A DNA stretch of 64,000 nt from Fragum whitleyi (GCA_948146395.1 OX411543.1:68335474-68399473), one strand, 5' to 3'; positions 46,158 through 57,900 are shown, numbered from the stretch's first letter. Numbers and translations: made by a program. The notes: a model not told the origin generated them from the sequence alone.

Positions 46158-46397
46158 TATATTTATACAAATTAGTAGACACCAGAATAGTTTTTAGTAA
46201 GAAACCTTAACATGTTTTCATTAAGAAACATATTGCCGTTGTAACAACAGGGGGGGATATCGGGGTGAGGATGATAGATAGATATAAAGATCCACAAGAA
46301 AGGGTTAGGGTCGAGAAACTCTTACCTCCTATCATTTTCAATGTAAAATTGATCTTTGATCACTCACTTGCTGGTCTATACTGTATGAGTATTTATA
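46158..46397. other. spacer
   Basis: A block CTCCTATCATTTTCAATGTA (near 46326) recurs diverged near 11570 and 24305, a minor dispersed repeat of unknown kind. Confidence 0.35.
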
Positions 46398-48273
46398 AAC
46401 AAGAGGGCCATAGTAGTCCTAAATCGCTCACCTGAGTTAGCAGTCTTTAGATCTGACCTCTTAACCTAGGTTTTAACCATACTTTACCCAAATTCAAACC
46501 AGACAGATTTTTAAAGACAATTTCAATCTGTCTAATTATCTAGATGATTGGCCTCTAGAGTGTCTACAAGATTGATCTACAATTTGACCCTGTGACCTCA
46601 GGTTTGATCCCACTTGACCCAAGTTCATCAAGAAAGTCGTTCTGACCAATTTTCAAGTTGATTGAGCAAAAATATGGCTTAAAGAGTGAGTGTCTACAAG
46701 GTTTTTCTAAAACTTGAACTTGTGTCCTCATTTTTGATCCCATTTGACCATAATTCAAACTTAACCTAGACTTATTCAAGACAACCATTCTGACCAATTT
46801 TCAGTTGATTGAGCTAAAAATATGGCTTCTAGAGTGTCTACAAGATTTTCTAATGTTTGACCCATGTGACCCCATTTTTGACCCCACTTGACCCAATTTC
46901 GAACTTGTCCGAGATTTCATCAAGACAACCATTCTGACCAATTTTGAGGTTGATTGAGCAAAAAATATGGCTACTAGAGTGTCTACAAGGTTTTTTTAAT
47001 ATTTGACCCCGTGACCTCATTTTTGACCCCAGTTGATCCAAATTAGAACTTGTCCGAGATTTCATCAAGACAACAATTCTGACCAATTTTCAGGTTGATT
47101 GCGCAAAAAATACGGCTTTTAGAGTGTCTACAAGATTTTTCTAATATTTGACCCCGTGACCTCATTTTTAACCCCACTTGACCCAATTTTGAATTTGTCC
47201 GAGATTTCATCAAGACAACAGTTCTGACCAATTTCAGGTTGATTGAGCTGAAAATATGGCTTCTAGAGTGTCTACAAGATTTTTCTAATATTTGATCCCG
47301 TGACCTCATTTTTGACCCAACTTGACCCAATTTCGAACTTGTTTGAGATTTCATCAAGACAACCATTCTGACCAATTTTCAGGTTGATTGGGCTGAAAAT
47401 ATGGCTTCTAGAGTGTCTACAAAGTTTTCTAATGTTTGACCCATGTGACCCCATTTTTGACCCCACTTGACCCAATTTCGAACTTGTCCGAGATTTCATC
47501 AAGACAACCATTCTGACCAATTTTGAGGTTGATTGAGCAAAGAAATATGGCTACTAGAGTGTCTACAAGGTTTTTATAATATTTGACCCCGTGACCTCAT
47601 TTTTGACCCCACTTGATCCAAATTACAACTTGTCCGAGATTTAATCAAGACAACAATTCTGACCGATTTTCAGGTTGATTGAGCTGAAAATATGGCTTCT
47701 AGAGTGTCTACAAGATTTTTCTAATATTTGACCCCGTGACTTCATTTTTGACCCAATTTGACCCAATTTCGAACTTGTCCGGGATTTCATCAAGACAACC
47801 ATTCTGACCATTTTTTAAGGTTGATTGAGCTGAAAATATGGCTTCTAGAGTGTCTACAAGGTTTTTCTAATATTTGACCCCGTGACCTCATTTTTGACCC
47901 CACTTGACCCAATTTCGAACTTGTCCGAGATTTTATCAAAACAACAATTCTGACCAATTTTCAGGTTGATTGCGCAAAAATACGGCTTTTAGAGTGTCTA
48001 CAAGATTTTTCTAATATTTGACCCCGTGACCTCATTTTTAACCCCAATTGACCCAATTTTGAACTTGTCCGAGATTTCATCAAGACAACAATTCTGATCA
48101 ATTTTCGGGTTGATTGAGCAAAAAATATGGCTTCTAGAGTGTCTACAAGGTAAATGTTGACGACACACGACACACGACCCACGACGGACGACGGACGACT
48201 GACATCATGCGACCATAAAAGCTCACCTTGAGCACTACGTGCTCAGGTGGTAGTGCTCAGGTGAGCTAAAAAC
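46398..48273 (-). mobile_element. HINE-like element with 12-unit 145-bp array (complete)
   Basis: The left (3') end is AACAAGAGGGCC, then AAATCGCTCACCTGAG. Twelve GAGTGTCTACAAG landmarks at 46558, 46688, 46832, 46977, 47122, 47266, 47411, 47557, 47702, 47848, 47992 and 48137 give a 144-146 bp period, one unit being 130 bp. The right end has an ACGACACACGACCCACGACG tract and a double GAGCAC...GTGCTCAGG hairpin (48219-48268). Alternating variants (GGCTTCTAGAG versus GGCTACTAGAG) suggest multi-unit amplification. All minus-strand open frames here repeat one peptide out of phase and are not genes. Confidence 0.85.
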
Positions 48274-48448
48274 ACACCCGAATCAGGTTTATTTAGATAA
48301 TGAACAATATCAGCCATGAGTTTCGAGAGATCAAAGCGTTCATCGTATTTCGTTGGTAAACGTTGTACTTTTCATAGTTATTTGGCTCTTAAACTCTGGG
48401 TTCTTCGGAACGAAATACAAATAGATCGTAATTGGGATCACATTGTAG

Positions 48449-49802
48449 TTTTTAGCTCTACTGGCCGAAGACAAGCAAGCTATTGCCATGGCATTGTCTC
48501 CGTCGTCCGTGCGTGTGCGTGTCAACTTTTCTTTCAATATCTTCTTCTCCTAAACCAACGGGTGGATTTTAGCGAAACTTGACAGAAATAAATTGATTGA
48601 CCCCCAAATATGGGCAAGTCAGGGCGGGGCTTATTTTCACTATAAAATCTTTAACATTTTTATCCTCCGCAACCATTTGTCCGATTTCATTAAAACTTTG
48701 CATGTATTAACCTTAGGTGACCCTCTTCTAGATTGGTTCGAAAATTATGATTGGCCACAAATTTGGGTATAGCAGGGCAGGGCTTATTTTCACTATAAAC
48801 TGTTTTTAAAAAAACACTTCACCCACATACCATTTGCGTCTTTTCAATGAAACTTTGCTTGATTGATCCTTTGTTGACCCTCTTCTAAAGTTGTGCAAAA
48901 AATTTCGATTGACCTCCTTCCTATATATGGGCATGGTATTAATCTTCTCCTTCCAAACCCTTTATAAATCAATGAAACTTGGCATGAATGTCCCGTGGGT
49001 AACCCTTTTATTGATATAAAGCTGTTGAAGAAATTTTGATCGACCCCAAAATATTGGCGTCGCAGGGCGGGGCATATTTTCACTATAAATAGTTCTAAGT
49101 CTTCTCTGACAAACTCATTGGCCAAATTTCAATGAAATTTGTCATGAGTGTTCCTTGAGTGACCCTCTTCTCAAGTTGTCAAAGAACATGTGACACATCA
49201 AATATGGACGGTGCAGGGCTAGGCTTATTTTTCTATGATATTTTAAAAAAATCTTCTTGTCCTTCACCGTTTGCCTGATTTTAATAAAAATTGTCAAGAA
49301 TGTTTTTTGAGCCATACACTTCATTAATTGTTTAAGAAATTTTGATTGGCCACAGAAAACGGGCGTGGCACGATGGGGCTTATTTTCACTATTCTGTTTA
49401 ACATATCTTCTTCTACCAAACAATTGGGTCGATATAACAAAAAAATTGTTTCTTGGATGATCAAGTTGTTCAAGAAATTTTCATGGACCTGAAATAAATA
49501 GGAGAGTGCTGCGGCTTATTTCTCTTTCCAACAAAGCTTCGAATGATGATGTTCCTTGAGTATTCTGCCCCTAGTTTGCAAACAGAATTTTGATTGGCCC
49601 TTTATATCGTTGTGTCCGGGGGGGGGGTGTATGTTGTCAAAAATGATTGAGAGACGGCTTTCAATATTTTAAGGTTAAGCCTACACTACAACCTTTTGAC
49701 CTATTCAAACATCTCCTTGTAAACTTTCATATCTGACTGAGTTTCACATGATAGATATTTAAAAGCCAGGGGAGCGGTACAGGCACTCTTGGGCCTCTTG
49801 TT
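48449..49802 (+). mobile_element. HINE family A (complete)
   Basis: The 5' end is TTTTTAGCTC with a damaged CTACTGGCCGAAGACAAGCAAGC hairpin, reading GGCCGAAGACAAGC near 48462, then a GTCGTCCGTGCGTGTGCGTG tract. About seven units with CAAATATGGGC and CTTATTTTCACTAT landmarks follow. The 3' end is GCCAGGGGAGCGGTAC, GGCACTCTTGGGCC, and CTCTTGTT (49795-49802). Contains a poly-G run near 49618-49628. Confidence 0.7.
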
Positions 49803-50035
49803 TCATAGTCAATCAGCAACACAACGATTGTGTCTATGAAAACGCCATATTCACACATGGTCGGAGAATTTCTAGTTAATCGCGGAAATCGCTCTGAAAA
49901 CACTACAATTATTTTGCAAATAGGGGTATTTTCGGACCGAGACGGTAACTATATTGCACTAAAGAAAGATTTGTTAGAAAAACTCAATATATAAAATAAT
50001 GTTCTGCACGTGTTAGAAAATCCATGCATTGATAC
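49803..50035. other. short spacer
   Basis: Nothing recognised. Confidence 0.3.
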
Positions 50036-50147
50036 TTTTTAGCTCTTCTGTTTTCGGAGAAAAGCCGAGGTATTAAGATCACCGTTGTATCGTTCTCGTT
50101 GGCTTTGGTGTACGCGTTGACCTAGGGGTGACGTACTTGAACCCTGG

Positions 50148-50375
50148 TGTTACAAACAAACTGTCCTCAACCTAAGCATAGCTGAAAAATATCCGACATG
50201 AGTCGGTGTCGAACCAACGCGGACAAGTCATATTCATTTTTTTGTTTACAAGTCCAATTCGCTAACCACTCAGTCAAAGAAGATCTTCCCTGACGCAGAT
50301 GTCAGACATTGTATTTAAAGCAACGAAGCTGTGCTTGACAGGGGTGAGAGTTGTCTCCCATAACACACTCACCCT
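50148..50375 (-). mobile_element. tRNA-derived (long variable arm type) SINE-like repeat, copy 1
   Basis: The reverse complement contains TGACTGAGTGGTTAGCG (A-box like), an anticodon-like loop CTTGTAA, a long variable stretch and GGTTCGACACC (B-box), consistent with a head from a Leu/Ser-class tRNA. The flanking body (GTCTGACATCTGCGTCAGGG on the minus strand) repeats in copy 2. Confidence 0.55.
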
Positions 50376-50486
50376 TAAGAGTCATCATATAGTGATGACG
50401 ATAAGCCTATCTAGGTAGTTATGTGCATTCTGAGTTTACGACGTCGTTACATGCCCACATAAATGGCCCAATGGCCAGACCCTCAT

Positions 50487-50705
50487 TTTACACACGAACT
50501 GTCCTTAAGCTAAGCATAGATGAAAAAATATCCGACATGAGCCGATGTCGAACCAACGCGGACAAGTAATATTCATTTTTTGGTTTACAAATCCAAGGCG
50601 CTTATCAGTTAGCCAAAATAGATTTCCCTGACGCGGGTGTCAGACATTGTATTTAAACCAATGAAGCTATGCATGACAGTGGTAAGAGTTTTCTCCCATA
50701 ACAAC
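50487..50705 (-). mobile_element. tRNA-derived SINE-like repeat, copy 2
   Basis: A direct repeat of copy 1, offset about 338 bp, at roughly 85 percent identity by eye (ATATCCGACATGAGCCGATG, GTCGAACCAACGCGGACAAG, GTCAGACATTGTATTTAAA). It could be a segmental duplication of copy 1 plus flank or a second insertion. Confidence 0.6.
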
Positions 50706-51345
50706 TGGTCATAACTTTCAATTGGTAAGTGAAAGGGCCTTCATATTTCACATGATGATTGTTGAGGATAATACTTAACTGTTGGTATCATTTCTTAAAT
50801 TATCAGTCAAGCTCAAGGTCATTTTTTAAGGTCAGATTTGTGAAAAAATAAAACGGGAATATTTACCATAAGGCATAAGTTTGAATGGAGAATGATGGGA
50901 CTTCATATTTCACATAATGATTGCCTTGGGACATGACCTTTCTGTTAGTTCGAAATACAGGGTCATCATTCAAGGTCATTTTTCAAGGTTAATTTTGTGA
51001 AAAAATAACACTAAATCATTTGCCTTAATTTTTGAATGAAAAAAGGGCCTCAATATCTCATATGATGATTGCCTTAGACAAGACCTATCTATTGGTACCG
51101 AGTTTAAGGTCATCAGTCAATGTCATTTGTCAAGGTCAAATTTGTGAAAAAATGAAAATTATTCATCGGTCATAACTATTGAAGGGTAAATGATAGGGCC
51201 GTCATATTTCACATGATGTTTGCCTTGGACAAGAACTTTCTGTAAGAACAAAGTTCAAGGTCAAAGTCAAGGTCATTTTTCAAGGTCAAATTTGTGAAGT
51301 TTTCTATAATTTGGAGTAAATCTCTAAGTGCGCTAGTTACTTTTC

Positions 51346-51693
51346 CCGCTAAGGTTTTAACAGCGTTATTAAATTCCAATTGCTACTTAAAAACTAATGC
51401 TAAGTAGTAAAATGATTTCTATACCTGATCATGTGAAATATATGTCTTCTAATACTTGTCGTTTTTTCCTGTAAACCACGATTTCTTTTTGTACCCTAAC
51501 TTTGAACTAACACTTTTCACAATAGTTTTCAAATGCTAATAATAGTTCTTGTAAATTTGTTCCAGAAATTTAGACCGAGTCATCCGCAAAAAGTACATTT
51601 AATAAGAATATAGATAATTGTCCAAATAAATAACATTCTGTAGTATTTCATAGTAAAAACATCTCAATATCATTTACGTAGAGATGAAAATAA
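51346..51693. other. AT-rich spacer
   Basis: Nothing recognised. Confidence 0.3.
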
Positions 51694-52991
51694 AACAAGA
51701 GGGCTATAATGACCCTAAACCGCTCACCTGAAATTTATTGGTCCAGTGAATCTTATCCAAGTAACTCTCATTCACATTTGCCCAATTGTTGAAGATGAGA
51801 TCTTATTCCAAGAATTAATAGTGATGATAACCCCTGCCCGCCAATCCATTTTAAAGGAGACTCAAAATAAGCCCCGTCCAGCCACGCCCATAAAAATGAG
51901 CCCATCAAAAATTTTGTACACAATTTTTGAAGAGGATCATTAGAGAGGCATTCGATTAAAGTTTCAATGAAAACTGCCCAGTGGTTCAGGAAGAGATATC
52001 GTTCAAACCTTTCGAGCTCACAACAAGCCCCGCCTTGCCACGCCCATATATTTTGGCCAATCAAAATCTTGCAAACAAATTTTGAAAAGGGTCACCAAAG
52101 AACCAATTTGGTAAAGTTTCATTGAAATACGCCAAGTGGTTCGGGGAAGAGATTTGGGTTTAAGATATACCCAACCCTGCCACGCCCTTAATTATGGGCC
52201 GATCTAAATTTCGCAAATAAATTTCAAAAAGGGTTTACCTAGGTACATTTTGGTAAAGTTTCATTTAAATCAGCTTGGTGGTTCAGGAGGAGATGTCGTT
52301 CAAAGATTTTGGGCTCAAAGTAAGCCCCGACCTAACACGCACATACTTATGGGCAAATCAAAATTTCGGTAAGTTTTTTGGTAAAAAAGTCAATGAAGAA
52401 ATATTCTGGTAGAATTTTCATGAAATCGGCATAAAGGTTCAGGAGGAGATGTCCCTTCATTGAAATCGGCTAACTAGTTCAGGAAAGGATGTCCTTCAAT
52501 GATTTCGGGCTGAAAATCAGCCCCGCCCAGCCACACCTAAATTTTTTGGGCCAATCAAAATTTCGCGAAGAATTATTGATAAGGTTCACCCAATGAAAAT
52601 TGTCGTTAAAGATTTCGGGCACAAAATAAGCCCCGACCTGACACGCCCATATTTATCAGCCATTCAAAATTTCGCGTACAATTTTTATAAGGTCACCAAA
52701 GGAACATTTCGGTAAAAGTTCATTGAAATCGGCCCAGTTGTTCAGGGGGAGATGGAATTCAAAGTGAAAAATGTCACGCCCTGAAACGCTTTTATTTTTT
52801 GGCCAATCAGAGTTTGGCGAATAGTTTTTAAAGGTAATCCAAGGAACATTTTAGCAAATTATCATTGAAATCGGCCCAGTGGTTCAGTGGAAGAAATAAT
52901 TTTAAGATTGTTGACGACGCTGAACGGACGACGTACTCAGGCTGATCCAAAAAGCTCCTTTTTATCACAATGTGCTCGGGTGAGCTAAAAA
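51694..52991 (-). mobile_element. HINE family B (complete)
   Basis: The left end is AACAAGAGGGCT, then ACCCTAAACCGCTCACC. About seven inverted GGGCGTGG-core units carry AAGCCCCGCC, GTGGTTCAGGAGGAGATG and TTGAAAAGGGTCACC landmarks. The right end has a GAACGGACGACGTACTC tract and a GCTC...GAGC hairpin closing in GTGAGCTAAAAAC (about 52950-52991). Open frames at 51746-51943 and 51768-52064 are artefacts. Confidence 0.75.
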
Positions 52992-53290
52992 CGGCGAAAG
53001 CGATCCACCCTGCAATAATCCAATGGCGAAGTTGTATAGAGTTTGGATCATTTTAAGGCACAAATCAGTACGGTATATGGAATCGAAACATTTTTCCAAA
53101 TCTATGAAACGACAATATAAAATTTTGTCTTCTTTAATAAACTTATTTGGATAAAAGAATTTTAGATGAAAATAGCCTCGACTGAACTGTATTTAGCTTT
53201 AAAACCGATCGAATTATGCATCACTTAAAATATCGTACGGAGCAGACCATTCATTGAGACATTCATGAATTAATAACGTGAATAATTTGG
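52992..53290. other. AT-rich spacer
   Basis: Nothing recognised. Confidence 0.3.
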
Positions 53291-53383
53291 AACAAGAAGA
53301 CCATGATGGACTTTTCGCTCACCTTCGACTCCTTGACTCCTACCTAAGCAATGAAGAGTTGGCAATACTCGTGGTCTTGAATA
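53291..53383 (-). mobile_element. HINE 3'-terminal fragment
   Basis: AACAAGAAGACC, then GGACTTTTCGCTCACC, a decayed 3' terminus without core, abutting another terminus at 53384. Confidence 0.45.
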
Positions 53384-53960
53384 AACAAGAGGAATGTCGT
53401 TATCGCCCCTTTTCCCACATCAAATTTATCCTTCTCTTTTTCATCCTTGCTATCTGACAAATATTCTGTCAAAATTTCATTAAGATTGGGCAAAATTTGT
53501 GGCCTTTAGAATACAAACAAGAAAATTGTTATTACGGCCCCTTTACTCGTGATATGACACAGGTCCTTTTCTTTTTTAATTGGCTGCATCCTTGTAATCT
53601 GACAAATATTCGGACCAAGTTTCATGGAGATTTGAAATATTTGTGGCCTCTACAGTGCAAACAAAGAAATTCTCATTTCCCTTTTCCGATGGAAATGACA
53701 TGGATCATCCCCATTTCAATAGGCTTCATCCTTGAGACCTTACAAACATTCTGACTATGTTTCATGAAGATAAGACCATGTTTGTGGCCTCTAGAGTGTA
53801 AACAAGAAAATTGTCAGTAAGGCCAATTTTCCCTTGAAATGACATGGATAACCCCAATTTTAATTAGGTTGATCTTTGGTTGCCTGAAAAACCATTTGAA
53901 AAAGTTTCATGAAGATTGGGCCATATTTGTGGCCTCTAGAGTGTTAACACTTAAATTGTT
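53384..53960 (-). mobile_element. HINE-like element, 145-bp core like that at 16.8 kb
   Basis: Starts AACAAGAG (53384-53391). Four inverted units carry TTGTGGCCTCTAGAGTG and GAAATGACATGGAT landmarks about 145 bp apart. It ends near 53960 without a hairpin. The frames at 53497-53754 and 53839-54054 are artefacts. Confidence 0.6.
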
Positions 53961-54061
53961 GACGGTATTTAGAGGGCTCGGATTGGTCTCCCTTTTTTTT
54001 GATAGGATTTATAACTCCTTTTCACCATGTCACCGAAAATGTTCTTTTATCTAAAATATAG

Positions 54062-54262
54062 TTAAATAGTTAGAAGGAGATTTTCTAATTGATCGATAGT
54101 TTCCTCAAAATACAAATTAATTATGGAGCATGTTTTAGTAGTTCCTATCTTTTGTAGACATGTTCTAAGTTCAACTAGACTAGGCGGCATTTTCTGTACG
54201 AGGCTTATTTTTCGCTTTGGATCAACATACCAGCCAGAAAGGGTCTGCCTGCGGAAATGCAA
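54062..54262 (-). pseudogene. possible Gypsy-type LTR retrotransposon pol scrap
   Basis: The translation contains GWYVDPKRKISLVQKMPPS then LVELRTCLQ, reminiscent of the Gypsy reverse transcriptase C-terminal block, usually VDPEKV..I..MPPP..V.ELRSFLG. The expected YYRRFI block that should follow is absent. Only about 30 residues support this, and no LTRs are seen. Confidence 0.3.
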
Positions 54263-54359
54263 TCTTTAGACTTCCTAAGCACGGACAGCTATGGAACGCC
54301 ACAGCTGTCATGTGTTTCGAAGTGTTGTGTTAATATGTCCAATTTCTAAATTAAAATGT

Positions 54360-55680
54360 CTAAATCAAATGCAATTATGCTCAAATGTAGTGTTGATTTG
54401 TCCGAACTATATCATATACTGTCAAAAGGAAGTCTGGTTATATGAAAAATGAGTATTGACTCGTCTATACGAAAACTTATCATCCCAAAAGGTACGCTGA
54501 CTATGGCAGCATTTTGTGCTGACCTGTCTTAACACTATCTGATTGTGTCAAATGGTGGTGTCGTTAAGTCAAAGCATGGTGTTGACTTGTCTTTCAATAA
54601 CATTATTATTTGAAAACGTAGTGTAACTACGTCTAAATAATGTGTTGGCTTGCCAATGCACTACTTTTGTTTGTCAAAATGAAGCATTGTTATGTCCAAA
54701 TGACACAATGTTATATTCAAACATGGTCTTATTATGTTAAAAGGTATTGTGGTTCTGTCAAAACAATATGTTGACTTGTCAAAACATGGAGTTATCATGT
54801 CCACGGGTGGTGTCGAAATGTACAAGAAATGTATTAACTTGGGTAAATACGAGTTATCATGCAAAGAGTAAGATTGATTTAGATCAAATACTGCGTTAAT
54901 TTGTCTACACTTTACCTTATTTTGTTCAAAGGAAATGTGGTCATGCCCAAATTAACACAATGCTTTATTGAAACATGATCTTACTATGTTAGAAGGTAAT
55001 GTGGTTCTGTCAAAACCAATATGTTGACTTGTCAGAACATGGGCTTATTATGTCAAAAGGTAATGTCATGATGTTCCAGAAATGTGTTTATGTGTCTAAA
55101 AAACTAGTTATCATGCGAAGAGTAAGATTGATTTTGTTCAAATATTGCGTTAATTTGTGTACCAATAAAGTTATCTTGTTCAAAGGAAGTGTGGTCATGC
55201 CCAAATATAGTGTTAACTTGTCTATACAATATGTTATCATGTCGAATTGAAGTGTAATTAAGTCAAAACGTAACCTTGACTGGTCAATATATTACCTGAT
55301 TATGCCAAAAGGGCGTATTGTTATGCCAAAATTACACGTTTATATATTTAAACATAATCTTTTTATGTAAGATGGTAATCTTGTTGTGTCACAACAATAT
55401 GTTGACTTGTCAAAGCATGGTGTAATCATGTCTAAGGGCAGTGTCACGATGTTCAAGTAATGTGCTAATTTGGATAAAATACAAGATATCATGTAAAGAG
55501 TGAGCTTGGTTTAGTTCCAATATTGCGTTAATTTGTCTATGTATTACCTTATTATGTTCAAAAGAAGTGTTGTCATGCCCAAATGTAGTATTGGCTTGTC
55601 TTTACAGTATGTTATCATGTCGAATTGTAGTGTGATTAAGTCAAAACGAAGCGTTAACTGGTCAATCAATGCATTGAACA
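54360..55680 (+). repeat. 21-bp minisatellite, left arm
   Basis: Successive 21-mers are directly readable, for example GTTAACTTGTCTATACAATA(T) and GTTATCATGTCGAATTGAAG(T). The unit GTTGACTTGTCA begins at 54770, 55023 and 55401: the last spacing is 378 bp (18 units), the first 253 bp (about 12 units), implying a six-unit deletion. Confidence 0.9.
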
Positions 55681-57400
55681 TGAATCAAATTAACGCAATA
55701 TTTTAACAAAATCAATCTTACTTTTCGCATGATAACTCTGTTTTACACAATAAATCACATTTCTTGAACATCATGACACTACCTTTTGGACATAATAAGC
55801 CCATGTTCTGACAAGTCAACATATTGTTTTGACAGAACAACATTACCTTTTAACATAAAAAGAGTATGTTTAAATATATCAACGTGTAATCTGGGCATAA
55901 CAATGCTTCCTTTTGATATGATAAGGCAATGCATTGACCAGTCAACGCTAAGTTTAGACTTAACCACACTACAATTCGACATGATAACATACTGTATAGA
56001 CAGGTCAACACGGTGTTTGGCCATGACAACACTTCCTTTGAAATAAAAAAGTTAATTTATAGAAAAATCAACACAATATTTGAACGAAACCAAGCTTACT
56101 CTTCGCATGATAACTCGATTTTACTCAAGTTAGCACATTTCTTTAACATAATGACACTACCTTTGGACATAATAAGCCCATGTTCTAACAAGTCAACATA
56201 TTGTTTTGACAGAACCACATTTCCTTCTTATATAATAAGACCATGTTTGAATATAGCATTGCGTTATTTGGGCATAACAATGCTTTCTTTTGACATACTA
56301 AAGTAATGCATTGACCAGTCAACGCTACGTTTTGACAAATTCACACTACAATTCGACATGATAACATACTGTATAGACAAGTCAACACGATATTTGGGCA
56401 TGACTTCACTTCCTTTGAACAAAATAAGATAAAATGTTGACAAATTAACGCAATATTTTAACAAAATCAATCTTACTCTTCAATTGATTACTCGATTTTA
56501 AACAAGAGAACACATTTCTCGAACACAATGACACTACCTTTAGACATAATGAGCCCATGTTCTTACAAGTCAACATATTGTTTTGACAGAACAACATTAC
56601 CTTCTATCATAATAAGAACATTTTTGAATATAGCATTTTGTTATTTAGTCATTACAATGCTTCCTTTTGACATACTTAATTAATGCATTAACCAGTCAAC
56701 GCTACGTTTTGACTTAATCACACTACAATTCGACATGATAACATACTGTATAGACAAGTCAACACGATATTTGGGCATGACCACACTTCCTTTGAACAAA
56801 ATAAGGTAATGCGTAGACAAATCAACGCTATTTTTGAACATTATCAATTTTACTTTATTCATAATAACTCGTTTTTACCCAAGTTAGCACATTTCTTGAA
56901 CATAATGACACTACATTTGAACTTGATAAGCCAATGTTCTTACAAGTCAACATATTGTTTTGACAGAACCACATTACCCTCTAACATAATAAGACAATGT
57001 TTGAATATAGCATTGTGTTATCTGGACATTACAATGCTTCCTTTTGATATACTAAAGTAATGCATTAACCAGTCAACATAATAAGATGATGCTAAGGCAA
57101 GCCATCACATTATTTAGACGTTATTACACTACGTTTTCAAATAATAAAGTAATTCTAAGACAAGTCAACAACATGCTTTGACTTAACGACACCACCTTTT
57201 GACACACTCAGATACTGTTAAGACAGGTCAGCACAAAATGCTGCCATAGTCAACGTACCTTTTGGAATGATACGTTTTCGTATAGACGAGTCAATACTCA
57301 TTTCGCATATAACCAGACTTCCTTTTGACAGTATATTATATAGGTCGGACAAATCACCACATTTGAGCATATTTACACTTGATTTAGACATTTTGATACA
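55681..57400 (-). repeat. 21-bp minisatellite, right arm
   Basis: Inverse of the left arm. The matching landmark ACAAGTCAAC recurs with starts near 55809, 56186, 56563 and 56940, spaced 377 bp, so four higher-order copies. Both strands have open frames of 60-97 codons because 21 is a multiple of 3; these encode heptad-periodic peptides and are not accepted as genes. Confidence 0.9.
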
Positions 57401-57452
57401 GATAATGGGCATATTAACACTACTGTTCAAAACACATGACAGCTGTGGCGTT

Positions 57453-57900
57453 AGACAGCCAACATCAAATTGTGGTATACAACTTTTACTTTGGGCCCAT
57501 TTTGGTACACTTTAAGTGCTAATATTGAAAGAAAATTAGGGTCTTACCAACACAAGTACTTATAATGAACACCATTGAGTCATTATTATGAATTCTTATT
57601 ATCAGTGATTGACAGCTGTAGATAAAGCGATAATACACACGAATTTTGATACATTTATACCATTGCAAATATTCTTTTTTTCCCACATTAAACGATTAAG
57701 CCTACATGACTTTATGTTACTTTCTGAAAAAGGACATTATCGTTTTTACATTATTAATCCTAAAGTTAATTGGTAACTTTTCCTTGTAAGTTACATTTTC
57801 TAAAGAAATATATTTAAGCATAAGTGCGGTGTACGCAGAGGAAAGCTGATATTATCTCAAATTACATATTTTTTTTACTCAATGATTAATGTATTTGGAG
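57453..57900. other. AT-rich spacer
   Basis: Nothing recognised. Confidence 0.3.

Larger units (their letters stand above)
50036..51345 (+). mobile_element. HINE-like element, family C, carrying internal SINE-like copies
   Basis: The 5' end is TTTTTAGCTC then TTCTGTTTTCGGAGAAAAGC, the inverse of the end at 15243. The core array (50705-51300) has CATATTTCACATGATGATTG landmarks near 50742, 50904, 51051 and 51203 (147-162 bp) and CAAGGTCATTTTTCAAGGTC. Between end and array sit two copies of a tRNA-like sequence. The 3' CTCTTGTT terminus is not found. Confidence 0.6.
54295..57452. mobile_element. 3.16-kb giant inverted repeat (foldback-like) made of 21-bp repeats
   Basis: The outermost ends are inverted copies: AACGCCACAGCTGTCATGTG at 54295 and CACATGACAGCTGTGGCGTT ending 57452. 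The left arm runs to about 55680 and the right arm from there to 57452, with almost no spacer. Both arms are a 21-bp minisatellite (GTTATCATGTCGAATTGTAGT type) in higher-order repeats of 18 units. The arms differ in length because the right holds about one more higher-order copy. Structurally it recalls foldback elements, whose long inverted ends contain short tandem repeats. No transposase; target duplication not clear. Confidence 0.85.

Noticed and set aside
46564..48182. Minus-strand frames with a repeated MKSRTSSKLGQVGSKMRSRG peptide
   Set aside because: The same 145-bp repeat in inverse orientation; no splice sites or continuous frame.
54360..57400. Regular 21-bp repeats as a CRISPR array
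   Set aside because: There are no unique spacers between conserved repeats, units are contiguous and diverged, the DNA is eukaryotic and no cas genes are present.
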